Of a stretch of 54,659 nucleotides of DNA, positions 35,839 to 44,080 are shown in pieces. This DNA comes from Rhizobium subbaraonis. Its GTDB lineage: Bacteria > Pseudomonadota > Alphaproteobacteria > Rhizobiales > Rhizobiaceae. Within the stretch, counting starts at the first letter, position 1. Every line of letters begins with the position of its first letter. The notes below the pieces were generated by a model, which had not been told where the DNA came from, did not search any database, and saw only the letters and a program-made list of their open reading frames with translations. The translations under genes were made by a program, and so were the position numbers. The stretch covers positions 1 to 54,659 of the forward strand of contig NZ_OBQD01000027.1 of assembly GCF_900220975.1 (NCBI RefSeq), read 5' to 3'.

Positions 35839-36009
35839 ATGCGTATGCTGAAAGCTCTGATGAAGGATCGCAGCGGGGCAACGGCCGTGGAATACGGCTT
35901 GCTGGCGGCACTTATTTCCATCGGTCTACTAGGTGGCCTCAGCGCCTTCCGGGACCAGCTCCTGAACGTGTTCATCACGATCCGCGATGCCATCGTGAAC
36001 GTGGGCTGA
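35839..36009 (+). CDS. Flp/Fap-type pilin component
   Basis: This 56-residue protein starts at ATG 35839 after GAGG. It has the Flp signature: 'KDRSGATAVEYGLLAALISI' with the prepilin-like Glu-Tyr at the head of a single hydrophobic helix, which packs into the pilus core. Mature pilin would be cleaved just before or at the hydrophobic stretch by a CpaA peptidase. No cpa/tad genes are in the window, so it is an orphan pilin locus or depends on a distant cluster. Its stop lies two bases from the convergent methyltransferase stop. Confidence 0.9.
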   Translation: MRMLKALMKDRSGATAVEYGLLAALISIGLLGGLSAFRDQLLNVFITIRDAIVNVG

Positions 36010-36011
36010 CG

Positions 36012-36899
36012 TCAGTCGAACGTCTTCGACTTGAGCGCGTCGGCGAGGCGCGTCTTTGCCGAACCGGGCTTCAGCGGCTTTTGCTGGCTCTCGTGCGGCG
36101 CCCATCCTGACAGATAGATGATCGAGAAGGTGGCGCGCACGCGGCCGTCCGGATCGGAATAGCGCTGCGCATAAAGTTCGGCTGCCCGGAGGAAAAATGC
36201 GCGCCCCGGCGGTTTGCGGCTGCGGGCTGCAAGCGGGTTTGCCATGCCCATGGCGCGCAGGTCGCGCATCAGCTCAAACAGCGAATCGTAGCGGACGGTA
36301 TACGTCTCCTTGTCCGTCACCGGCAGGGCGAAGCCGGCGCGTTGCAGCAGCGCACCGATGTCGCGGATGTCGGCGAAGGGAATGACGCGCGGGCTGGCTC
36401 CGCCGGTCATTTCCACCTCTGTCTGCAGCAGCACGTCGCGAAGCTCCTGCAGCGTGTCTGCGCCCGGGACGGCGGCGAGAAAGAGGCCATCCGGCTTCAG
36501 CGCGCGGCGGATCTGTACGAACATGCCGGGCGTGTCATTGGTCAGGTGCAGCGAAAGTGGCGATACGGCCAGATTGATCGACGCCGGCTCCAGCGGCAGC
36601 TGTTCGAGCGGGGCGATGGTGAAGTGATCTCCGGGCGCTGCAAACGCGGCATGGGTCTCGATGCGGGTGACCTTTCCGATCTTGCCCGTCGCAAGGAGCG
36701 CCTGTGCGGCAAGGCCGGTGTAGCCGTGAATTTCTGCGGCCGCTTCAAACTGGCGTTCGACAACGGCCAGCCGTTCGGAAAGTTCCTCTGCGGCAATCTT
36801 CAGCAGGAAATCGGCCGGCGGTGCCTCTGATCTGAGCGTGCGAAGACGGTTCGTTTCAACCAGGGCTTGATCGAAGATCGCTTCCAAGGAACATTCCAT
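36012..36899 (-). CDS. SAM-dependent methyltransferase, BioC/NDUFAF5-like
   Basis: This 295-residue protein starts at the ATG complementary to 36897-36899 ('MECSLEAIFDQALVE'); the open frame continues upstream but overlaps comF and lacks a site. It has a class I methyltransferase fold: 'INLAVSPLSLHLTNDTPGMF', 'QIRRALKPDGLFLAAVPGAD' and 'YTVRYDSLFELMRDLRAMGM', the last being a mark of the NDUFAF5/BioC-like group (its human homologue hydroxylates arginine in complex I). The usual Gly-rich SAM loop at the N-terminus is weak. I cannot tell whether it is a true biotin BioC; no bio genes are near. Confidence 0.88.
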   Translation of the reverse strand: MECSLEAIFDQALVETNRLRTLRSEAPPADFLLKIAAEELSERLAVVERQFEAAAEIHGYTGLAAQALLATGKIGKVTRIETHAAFAAPGDHFTIAPLEQLPLEPASINLAVSPLSLHLTNDTPGMFVQIRRALKPDGLFLAAVPGADTLQELRDVLLQTEVEMTGGASPRVIPFADIRDIGALLQRAGFALPVTDKETYTVRYDSLFELMRDLRAMGMANPLAARSRKPPGRAFFLRAAELYAQRYSDPDGRVRATFSIIYLSGWAPHESQQKPLKPGSAKTRLADALKSKTFD

Positions 36900-37001
36900 T
36901 CGTTCGATGCGCTGAGGGGCGTGTCTCGCCTGCAAAGGCGGTATGGAGATAGGAATGTCAACCGCGTGAGGCAAACCGATCCCGGCAATTTTCGAAAGAC
37001 C

Positions 37002-37742
37002 ATGCTGGGCCGCATGCGTGAGGCAGCGCGGGGAGCGCTCGATTTCGTCTATCCGCCTTGCTGTCCGGGCTGCCAGGTCATCCTGGGGCGCCATGCCGGC
37101 ATCTGCGCACAGTGCTGGTCCTCGCTGCGGTTCATCGAGCGCCCTTATTGCGAGGTGCTCGGCCTTCCGTTCGCCCACGACCTGGGTCCCGGCATCCTGT
37201 GCGCCGATGCCATCGCGGATCCGCCGCCGTTTACGCGCCTGCGCTCCGCGGTCGTCCATGACGGGCTCGCCCGCAATCTGGTGCACGGCCTGAAGTATCG
37301 CGATCGCACCGATCTAGCTCCGATGATGGCACAATGGATGGTGCGGGCTTCGGATGGCCTGATCGCAGATTGTGATGCCGTCGTCCCGGTACCCTTGCAT
37401 CGCTACCGCCTGCTGGCGCGCAAGTTCAACCAGGCCGGGGAGCTTGCGCGGGCGATCGCGCACCAGACCGGCAAGCCTCTGTCCACCGGGCTGCTCGCGC
37501 GCAAGCGGAGAACCCGGCAACAGATCGGCCTCAGCGCAAATGCCCGGCGGGAGAATGTGCAAGGAGCGTTCTCGGTTGCGGAGGAGAACAGGGTTGAATT
37601 GGCCGGCAAGCGCATCCTTCTCGTCGACGATGTCTATACGACGGGTGCTACGGTTGCCGCAGCAACGCGGGCGATGATCCGTGGCGGCGCGAGCGAGGTC
37701 CGCGTTTTGACCTTTGCAAGGGCCCTTTCGGACCATATATGA
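37002..37742 (+). CDS. comF: ComF family phosphoribosyltransferase-like protein
   Basis: This 246-residue protein starts at ATG 37002, divergent from the methyltransferase. It has the N-terminal zinc-type cysteines (C20/C21, C24, C35, C38: 'PPCCPGC', 'CAQC') and a C-terminal phosphoribosyltransferase fold with the PRPP signature 'LVDDVYTTGAT' (208-218). ComF proteins help take up or process single-stranded DNA during transformation, and in other species act in repair. It is the first gene of a cluster with glutaredoxin and amidase genes. Confidence 0.92.
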   Translation: MLGRMREAARGALDFVYPPCCPGCQVILGRHAGICAQCWSSLRFIERPYCEVLGLPFAHDLGPGILCADAIADPPPFTRLRSAVVHDGLARNLVHGLKYRDRTDLAPMMAQWMVRASDGLIADCDAVVPVPLHRYRLLARKFNQAGELARAIAHQTGKPLSTGLLARKRRTRQQIGLSANARRENVQGAFSVAEENRVELAGKRILLVDDVYTTGATVAAATRAMIRGGASEVRVLTFARALSDHI

Positions 37743-37782
37743 AGGACAAAGGAACCCGCCTATCGCTATGGAGAATGCTGTA

Positions 37783-38040
37783 ATGGCTTCGGTCGACATT
37801 TATACGCGGCAGTTTTGCGGATATTGCAGCGCCGCCAAGAAGCTGCTGGAAACGAAGGGCGTCGTCTTCACCGAGTTCGATGCCACCAATGCACCGGAGC
37901 TTCGCCAGGAGATGATCGGTCGCGCGAACGGCCGCAGCACCTTCCCGCAGATTTTCATCGACGGCGAGCACATCGGCGGCTGCGACGACCTGCATGCGCT
38001 CGATCGTGACGGCAAGCTGGATCCGCTGCTGGCGGCGTGA
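37783..38040 (+). CDS. grxC: Glutaredoxin 3
   Basis: This 85-residue protein starts at ATG 37783 after GGAGA; an ATG at 37768 would add five residues. The dithiol active site is 'CGYC' (Cys12, Cys15), and 'TFPQIFIDGEHIGGCDDL' holds the cis-Pro and glutathione-binding segment. It reduces protein disulfides with glutathione. Length matches GrxC exactly. The next gene follows after 14 bases. Confidence 0.96.
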   Translation: MASVDIYTRQFCGYCSAAKKLLETKGVVFTEFDATNAPELRQEMIGRANGRSTFPQIFIDGEHIGGCDDLHALDRDGKLDPLLAA

Positions 38041-38054
38041 GGGATAGAGAGACG

Positions 38055-38912
38055 ATGTCCGTGAAAATCGCCGCCGTCCAGATGTGCTCCGGTATTGATC
38101 CGGAGGTGAATGCCCAGTCGATGGAACGCCTCGTTCGAGAGGCCGCCGCCCAGGGTGCCATCTATGTGCAGACCCCGGAAATGACCGGTGCCGTGCAGAA
38201 GGACAGGGCGGGGCTGAAAGCCATCCTCCGGGCGGAAGGCGATGACCTGATCGTGCGCAAGGCCGCAGAGCTCGCGGGCGAACTCGGCATCCATCTCCAT
38301 GTCGGCTCCACCGCGATCGCGCTTTCGGACGGCAAGGTCGCAAACCGCGGCTTCCTGTTTGCGCCGGACGGGCAGCGGATCTGCTCCTACGACAAGATCC
38401 ACATGTTCGACGTCGATCTCGACAACGGCGAAAGCTGGCGCGAGAGCGCGGTCTACAGTCCGGGCAATGTCGCCAAGGTCGCTGACCTCCCCTTCGCCAA
38501 GCTCGGTTTTGCCATCTGTTACGACGTACGGTTCCCGGAACTGTTCAAGGCCGAGGCGCAGGCGGGCGCGCAGATCATTTCGGTCCCCGCCGCCTTCACG
38601 CGGCAGACGGGTGAAGCGCACTGGGAAACGCTGCTCCGGGCGCGTGCAATCGAGAACGGCGTCTACATCATCGCGGCCGCACAGGCGGGCGTTCACCAGG
38701 ACGGCCGCGAGACCTTTGGCCACTCCCTTGTCATCGATCCGTGGGGCAGGGTGGTCGCCTCGACCGGCGGAACCGGCGAGGCCATCGTGATTGCCGAGGC
38801 GGACATCGGCGCCGTCAAGGCCGCGCGCGATCGTATCCCGAACCTCCGCAACGGGCGGGCCTTTTCGGTCGAGGAGATCGCACAGACCGCAACAGGAGGC
38901 GTTGCCGCGTGA
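38055..38912 (+). CDS. Nit1-type carbon-nitrogen hydrolase (deaminated glutathione amidase-like)
   Basis: This 285-residue enzyme has the complete nitrilase triad: Glu42 ('VQTPEMTG'), Lys114 ('YDKIHMFDVD') and Cys155 ('FAICYDVRFPEL'). The block 'IHMFDVDLDNGESWRES' is characteristic of the Nit1/NitFhit group, which removes damaged (deaminated) glutathione. It stands directly after the glutaredoxin gene, a match in function. Its last four bases overlap the DUF1178 start. Confidence 0.92.
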   Translation: MSVKIAAVQMCSGIDPEVNAQSMERLVREAAAQGAIYVQTPEMTGAVQKDRAGLKAILRAEGDDLIVRKAAELAGELGIHLHVGSTAIALSDGKVANRGFLFAPDGQRICSYDKIHMFDVDLDNGESWRESAVYSPGNVAKVADLPFAKLGFAICYDVRFPELFKAEAQAGAQIISVPAAFTRQTGEAHWETLLRARAIENGVYIIAAAQAGVHQDGRETFGHSLVIDPWGRVVASTGGTGEAIVIAEADIGAVKAARDRIPNLRNGRAFSVEEIAQTATGGVAA

Positions 38913-39337
38913 TCCGCTACGACCTCGTCTGCGACAATGCCCACGAATTCGAGGGCTGGTTCGGCTCGTCGGAAGATTTCGGCCGCCAGCAGGAGCGCGG
39001 GCTTGTCAGCTGTCCGTCCTGCGGCTCGCCGCGCGTCAGCAAGCGGCTGATGGCGCCGTCGGTCTCGACTGCGCGCAAGAAGGAAGAACGGCGGCATCCC
39101 GTCATGACCGCGCACGACCAGCAGGCGATGGACAAGCTTCGCCAGATCGTCGCGACGATCAAGGCGAACGCGGAAGATGTCGGCGACCGCTTTCCGGAAG
39201 AGGCGCGCAAGATCCACTATGGTGAAAGCGAACAGCGCGGACTGATCGGCCGGGCCACGGCCGAGGAGGCGCGGTCACTGATAGAAGAAGGGGTGGAGAT
39301 CGCGCCGCTTCCGATCCTGCCTGACGACAAGAACTAG
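38909..39337 (+). CDS. DUF1178 family protein with zinc-ribbon motif
   Basis: This 142-residue protein begins at GTG 38909 (GTGA overlap) after AGGAGG. It has the DUF1178 pattern: 'IRYDLVCDNAHEFEGWFGSS', then 'VSCPSCGSPRVSKRLMAPSV', a CPxC half ribbon together with Cys8, and a C-terminal 'IHYGESEQRGLIGRATAEEA'. Its role is unknown; the family is a constant neighbour of the Nit1-type amidase in alphaproteobacteria. Confidence 0.93.
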   Translation: MIRYDLVCDNAHEFEGWFGSSEDFGRQQERGLVSCPSCGSPRVSKRLMAPSVSTARKKEERRHPVMTAHDQQAMDKLRQIVATIKANAEDVGDRFPEEARKIHYGESEQRGLIGRATAEEARSLIEEGVEIAPLPILPDDKN

Positions 39338-39339
39338 CG

Positions 39340-39936
39340 ATGGCGCCGCATCTTGCCGCGCCGCGCCATCATCTGGCGATGTACAATTTCGGCCTGCATG
39401 TGGATGACTACGAGAGCCCGGCTGTCGAAGGGTTCCGTCTTCGGGAGGCCGCAAATTTCGCGGCGGCGGAGAGGGCCAAGGGCTTTGTCGGCCGCTCCAG
39501 ATATGCCGGTGTCGAGGGGCCGGAAAGCTGGGGCGAGCAGGTCTTCCCGCGCTTCATCGCAGCAAGCGGCCTCGACAGCGGGCCGTCGTCCCTGTCGCTC
39601 TGGCAGGACCTGGAATCGCTGATGGCATTCTCCTACAACGGCGTTCATGCCGACGCGCTGAAGCATGCGCGCCACTGGAACCGCAAGCAGAGCTGGCCGT
39701 CGCTGGTGCTTTGGTGGGTCGACGCGGGCACGCGGCCGGCCTGGGCCGACGGCGTCGCACGGCTGGAGCATCTGCACGACAAGGGGCCAAGCCCCTTTGC
39801 CTTCACGTTCAAGGCTGCGTTCGATTCGTCCGGTGAGGGCGTCGTCATCGACCGTGGCCGCGTGCGGCAGCTCGCCGAGGCCAATGCGCCTGATCAGGCG
39901 GATCTGCTGGCGCATGTCCACTCCCTGAAACCCTGA
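39340..39936 (+). CDS. DUF3291 domain protein
   Basis: This 198-residue protein begins two bases after the DUF1178 stop, so it belongs to the same transcription unit. Residues about 12-150 match DUF3291, a dimeric alpha/beta-barrel related to monooxygenases: 'HLAMYNFGLHVDDYESPAVE', 'LSLWQDLESLMAFSYNGVHA', 'WPSLVLWWVDAG'. The C-terminal 45 residues are less conserved. Function is unknown; no cofactor site is seen. Confidence 0.88.
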   Translation: MAPHLAAPRHHLAMYNFGLHVDDYESPAVEGFRLREAANFAAAERAKGFVGRSRYAGVEGPESWGEQVFPRFIAASGLDSGPSSLSLWQDLESLMAFSYNGVHADALKHARHWNRKQSWPSLVLWWVDAGTRPAWADGVARLEHLHDKGPSPFAFTFKAAFDSSGEGVVIDRGRVRQLAEANAPDQADLLAHVHSLKP

Positions 39937-39974
39937 GGTGGCGACGGCTGTGGTTCAGCCGGCGCGCTGCGGGC

Positions 39975-40724
39975 TCAGGCCTGGGCGCGGCGTGCGACCA
40001 GCATGTAGTTGACGTCCATGTCCTTGGACAGGTTCCACTGGTTGGAAAGCGGATTGAAGAAGACGCCGGTACGATCGGTCACCGACAGGCCGGCGGCCCC
40101 GAGCGGCTTTTCGATCTCTTCGGGGCGCACGAGCTTTTCATACTGGTGGGTGCCCTTCGGCAACCAGCGCAGCACATTTTCCGCGGCGAAGATCGCCAGC
40201 GCCGCCGCCTTGAGGGTACGGTTGATGGTTGCGACGAACATCATGCCGCCGGGGCGCACCATGGAGGCGCAGGTGGTAAGGAAGAAATCCACGTCGGCGA
40301 CGTGTTCGACCACTTCCATGTTCAAGACGATATCGAAGCTTTCGCCGGCTTCGGCCAGAGCCTCGGCCGTGACCGCGCGATAGTCCACCTCGATGCCGCT
40401 GCCGGCCGCATGAGTCTTGGCAATGCCGATATTTTTCTCCGAAGCGTCAGCACCGACGACACTGGCTCCCATGCGCGCCATGGGCTCGGACAAAAGGCCA
40501 CCGCCGCAGCCGATGTCGAGCACGCGCAGGCCTTCGAGCGGACGATGGGCTTTCGGATCGCGGCCGAAGTGCGCCGAAGCGGCATCGCGGATGTAGGCAA
40601 GGCGAACCGGATTGAACTTGTGCAGCGGACGGAATTTTCCGTTCGGATCCCACCATTCCGCAGCCATGGCCGAGAAACGGTCCACTTCGGCCTGATCGAT
40701 GGTCGTGCGCGCAGTCTCGCTCAT
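39975..40724 (-). CDS. ubiG: Ubiquinone biosynthesis O-methyltransferase
   Basis: This 249-residue enzyme starts at the ATG complementary to 40722-40724 after AGGAG ('[20 protein letters not shown]'). Motif I is '[15 protein letters not shown]'; '[20 protein letters not shown]' and '[20 protein letters not shown]' are diagnostic UbiG blocks with the membrane-binding loop. It performs both O-methylations of coenzyme Q synthesis. The frame stays open upstream to 41006, but without a ribosome site. Confidence 0.97.
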   Translation of the reverse strand: MSETARTTIDQAEVDRFSAMAAEWWDPNGKFRPLHKFNPVRLAYIRDAASAHFGRDPKAHRPLEGLRVLDIGCGGGLLSEPMARMGASVVGADASEKNIGIAKTHAAGSGIEVDYRAVTAEALAEAGESFDIVLNMEVVEHVADVDFFLTTCASMVRPGGMMFVATINRTLKAAALAIFAAENVLRWLPKGTHQYEKLVRPEEIEKPLGAAGLSVTDRTGVFFNPLSNQWNLSKDMDVNYMLVARRAQA

Positions 40725-40858
40725 GGCGGCTCCTTTTCCTTCCGCTCCTGAAGTCGGACGGTTGGGCGTTGAAGTCAAGTCCGCCGTCGACATTCCCGTT
40801 TCCCGGACGCGGTTGCGCGCTTCCGTTGTCCTTGGTCTGGATCTGGTGGAGAGGCGTA

Positions 40859-41260
40859 TCAAGCCTTGTCGGCGAGGTCGGCGTGCCGGTGCACCAGTTG
40901 CCATCGGCCATTCGAGCGGCGGAAGATTTCCGTGACGCGAAGGCGCATCGGTACGGGGTCTGGGAGGCCCTTCAGGCGTGCGGTCGCATTCTGGTAGCCG
41001 ACCCAATAGCCGAATTTGCCGTCGTGACCCATGTGGATGATCTCTATGTCGCTCTCGCCGCCGGGACCGAAAGAGGCGGCATCGTCGACGTAGCGGGCGA
41101 GCACCTCGTCTGCGCCTTCCACCACCGCTCCCCGTGGATGGAAGAAACTGGCCGGCGACGTCGCGGCGGCGATCGCCTCAAGGGGGCCGGCATCGCCGTT
41201 GACGTAGGCGCGGGCAACTTCCTTACGTTTCTGGATGAAGGCGTGGAAATCGTCGGACAT
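40859..41260 (-). CDS. NTF2-like (SnoaL/DUF4440-type) protein
   Basis: This 133-residue protein begins at the ATG complementary to 41258-41260 after GGAGA. It has the NTF2 cone fold pattern: helix '[20 protein letters not shown]', '[20 protein letters not shown]', strand '[16 protein letters not shown]', and '[20 protein letters not shown]' at the end. Such proteins serve as small-ligand binders or isomerases. It stands between ubiG and a LysR regulator, with no operon partner. Confidence 0.88.
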   Translation of the reverse strand: MSDDFHAFIQKRKEVARAYVNGDAGPLEAIAAATSPASFFHPRGAVVEGADEVLARYVDDAASFGPGGESDIEIIHMGHDGKFGYWVGYQNATARLKGLPDPVPMRLRVTEIFRRSNGRWQLVHRHADLADKA

Positions 41261-41402
41261 GGATGCGTCTCCATTCGGCTCGTCCCATCTGCGCCGGCAC
41301 GAGCCGGTTTCGTTCGGCTCGCCCATGCGTCGAAGCAATCTTCCGTCGTTCCGCCGGTCGATGCAACCTCTCGCCCGCTGCGGCAATGCTGCCGGCTGCC
41401 CG

Positions 41403-42269
41403 CTACCCCAGGGCGCTCGGCTGAAACGCCGCCCGGATGACCTCCATCATGCTGGTGATTGCCGCACTCGACCGATGCGGGTTGCGCTTCAGCACCACGC
41501 GTGACGAATCCACCGGCGGAAAACCGTCCTCGCGGGTCAGTTCCCGGGCGGCGGGCGGAATATTGCTGCGGGCCAATGGTGCGATGGCGAGCCCCGCCGA
41601 CACGGCGGTTGCCAGCCCGCTGCAGGTATCGCAACTGAATGCCTCGCGATAGGGAATGGTATGCTGCTGCAGCGAGCGGAGCGCGAAATCGCGAAACCAG
41701 TCGGAGTTTCGATAAACCGCGATCGGCACCGGCCGTAGCAGGTGCAATTCGTGCGCACGTGAGGTGACCCACACGGTGGGGTCGACGCAAAGCACGTCGC
41801 CGCTCTGGGTGCCGCGCCAGTCGAAGACGACGGCGAGGTCAAGCTCGTCGTTCTCCAGTGCCCTGGCCTGCTGGGCCGAATGTCCGCAAAGCACGGTGAC
41901 TTCGGTGGCGGGATGGCACTCGGCAAAAGCCGCCAGCGCCCGCGGCAGCACCGTCTGCGTATACTCCTCTGGGATGCCGACGCGGACCGGTCCGTCCAGC
42001 GGCTTGGAGCGCATCGCAGACGCGGTCTCGTCGATCAGACCGACGATGCGTTGGGCATAGGGAACCAGGCGCCGCCCTTCTGCGGACAGGGTCACGCCAC
42101 GCGGGCCGCGCTCGAAAAGCGGCGCGCCCACGGCTTCCTCCAGCCGCTTGACCTGCATGCTGATGGCGGACTGGGTGCGGCCGAGCACGGTCGCGGCGCG
42201 CGTCACGTTCCCCGTATCCGCTATGACCAGGAAGGCTCGGAGAAGTTCGCTTTCAAGCGGCAGCGACAT
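41403..42269 (-). CDS. LysR family transcriptional regulator
   Basis: This 288-residue protein starts at the ATG complementary to 42267-42269. Residues 5-62 are the winged helix-turn-helix ('LLRAFLVIADTGNVTRAATV', 'LGRTQSAISMQVKRLEEAVG'). The rest is the LysR substrate-binding domain ('VRVGIPEEYTQTVLPRALAA', 'LDLAVVFDW'). The effector and target are not known; the neighbouring NTF2-like gene and the small divergent gene are candidates because LysR genes often control adjacent genes. Confidence 0.93.
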   Translation of the reverse strand: MSLPLESELLRAFLVIADTGNVTRAATVLGRTQSAISMQVKRLEEAVGAPLFERGPRGVTLSAEGRRLVPYAQRIVGLIDETASAMRSKPLDGPVRVGIPEEYTQTVLPRALAAFAECHPATEVTVLCGHSAQQARALENDELDLAVVFDWRGTQSGDVLCVDPTVWVTSRAHELHLLRPVPIAVYRNSDWFRDFALRSLQQHTIPYREAFSCDTCSGLATAVSAGLAIAPLARSNIPPAARELTREDGFPPVDSSRVVLKRNPHRSSAAITSMMEVIRAAFQPSALG

Positions 42270-42372
42270 GGAGGTAGCGCCATCTGTTTTTCTGATGGCT
42301 GCATCATAACTATTCGTTTGTGGAATGTCTATCGCCGGGGAACCATCGAACCTCCTGATGCGGGAGGTGCGT

Positions 42373-42615
42373 GTGAACAAGTGGCGGTGGGCGTGGACGT
42401 CATGCCTTGCGAGAATCGAGGACCGGCTGCAAAGGGCGCGCAACGATGCGGCCATGCGGCATTTCGTGTCGGTGCTGATCGTCCGAGGGGACGGACGTCT
42501 TCTTGCGGATGCCGGTCTGGATGAGCAAGGACGGCCTGATCGGTCGCGGAGCTGCAAGCAAAAGCCGGCGTATCACGGGCAGCCGGTCGGCGAGCGGGCA
42601 CGCCGCTGCGGCTGA
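42373..42615 (+). CDS. Small DUF1127-like protein, possibly degraded
   Basis: This frame runs from GTG 42373, with GGGAGG five bases upstream. The N-terminus 'MNKWRWAWTSCLARIEDRLQ' and 'GRLLADAGLDEQGRP' resemble the YjiS/DUF1127 pattern (an amphipathic helix, then 'LxDRxLADIGLxR'). The linker between them ('FVSVLIVRGDGR') is odd for the family and the Arg after GL is lost, so a frame error or decay is possible. It lies opposite to the LysR gene. Confidence 0.45.
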   Translation: MNKWRWAWTSCLARIEDRLQRARNDAAMRHFVSVLIVRGDGRLLADAGLDEQGRPDRSRSCKQKPAYHGQPVGERARRCG

Positions 42616-42736
42616 GCGTACGGCAACTCAACCGACCGCCAGCAAACCCGCCATTGCGCCCCGCCCCCTCTTCGGCTAAGAGACGCCGCGACTTTCCGCG
42701 CGCGTCCGCGCGACCCACCAGTACTGGTAGACAGAT

Positions 42737-44011
42737 ATGGCACGCATCGTGATGAAATTCGGCGGAACTTCCGTCGCTGACTTGGACCGCATTCACAATG
42801 TCGCGCGCCACGTCAAACGCGAGGTCGATGCGGGTCACGAAGTGGCCGTCGTCGTCTCGGCGATGTCGGGCAAGACGAACGAACTCGTCGGCTGGGTGCA
42901 CGGCATGCCGAAGGCGACGGGCGCAAGCTCACCCTTCTATGACGCGCGCGAGTACGACACGATCGTTGCCTCCGGCGAACAGGTCACTTCTGGCCTTCTG
43001 GCCATCGCCCTGCAGTCGATGGGCATCAATGCCCGCTCGTGGCAGGGTTGGCAGATCCCGATCAAGACGGACAACGCGCACGGGGCGGCGCGGATCCTCG
43101 ACATCAACGGCGAAGAGATCATCCGCCGCATGGGCGAGGGCCAGGTTGCCGTCGTTGCGGGTTTCCAGGGGATCGGCCCGGACAACCGCGTCGCCACGCT
43201 CGGTCGCGGCGGTTCGGATACGTCTGCGGTGGCGATCGCGGCGGCGGTGAAGGCAGACCGCTGCGACATCTATACCGACGTCGACGGCGTCTACACGACC
43301 GACCCGCGCATCGAGCCCAAGGCGCGCCGCCTGAAGAAGATCGCCTTCGAGGAAATGCTGGAAATGGCGTCGCTGGGCGCCAAGGTGCTGCAGGTGCGCT
43401 CGGTCGAGCTCGCCATGGTGCACAAGGTGCGCACCTTCGTGCGCTCGTCCTTCGAGGATCCCGATGCGCCGGGCATGGGCGATCTTCTGAACCCGCCCGG
43501 TACGCTGATTTGTGATGAGGAAGAGATCGTGGAACAGGAAGTCGTAACCGGCATCGCCTATGCCAAGGATGAAGCGCAGATTTCGCTCAGGCGCGTCGCC
43601 GACCGCCCGGGCGTTTCGGCTGCGATCTTCGGACCGCTGGCCGAAGCCCACATCAATGTCGACATGATCGTCCAGAACATCTCCGAGGACGGTTCGAAGA
43701 CCGACATGACCTTCACCGTCCCCTACGGCGACGTCGAGAAGTCGCTCAAGGTTCTGGAAGGCGCGAAGGAGAAGGTCGGTTTCGACGTGATCCAGCACGA
43801 GACGGGCCTCGTTAAAGTCTCCGTCATCGGCATCGGCATGCGCAGCCATGCGGGCGTTGCCGCCTCGGCCTTCCGGGCGCTGGCCGACAAGGGCATCAAC
43901 ATCAAGGCCATAACCACCTCGGAAATCAAGATTTCCATCCTGATCGACGGCCCTTACGCGGAACTCGCAGTACGGACTTTGCATTCCGTCTACGGTCTCG
44001 ATAAGAAGTAA
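42737..44011 (+). CDS. lysC: Aspartate kinase
   Basis: This 424-residue enzyme starts the lysine/methionine/threonine branch by phosphorylating aspartate. The N-terminus 'MARIVMKFGGTSVADLDR' is the kinase signature; 'GRGGSDTSAVAIAAAVKADR' is the nucleotide/aspartate site. Two ACT domains follow (about 270-335 and 345-415), the sites for feedback inhibition. The weak ribosome site and no lysine riboswitch are found in the 121-base leader. ptsP follows after 69 bases. Confidence 0.97.
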   Translation: MARIVMKFGGTSVADLDRIHNVARHVKREVDAGHEVAVVVSAMSGKTNELVGWVHGMPKATGASSPFYDAREYDTIVASGEQVTSGLLAIALQSMGINARSWQGWQIPIKTDNAHGAARILDINGEEIIRRMGEGQVAVVAGFQGIGPDNRVATLGRGGSDTSAVAIAAAVKADRCDIYTDVDGVYTTDPRIEPKARRLKKIAFEEMLEMASLGAKVLQVRSVELAMVHKVRTFVRSSFEDPDAPGMGDLLNPPGTLICDEEEIVEQEVVTGIAYAKDEAQISLRRVADRPGVSAAIFGPLAEAHINVDMIVQNISEDGSKTDMTFTVPYGDVEKSLKVLEGAKEKVGFDVIQHETGLVKVSVIGIGMRSHAGVAASAFRALADKGINIKAITTSEIKISILIDGPYAELAVRTLHSVYGLDKK

Positions 44012-44080
44012 TCGACCGGATTCGTCGGGCAGATTCCCGACGGCTTCACGGGTGGATTCATTTTCGGGAGACGCCACGCG

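Noticed and set aside
42616-42736. Lysine riboswitch before lysC
   Set aside because: The 121-base leader lacks the conserved lysine riboswitch core and is too short.
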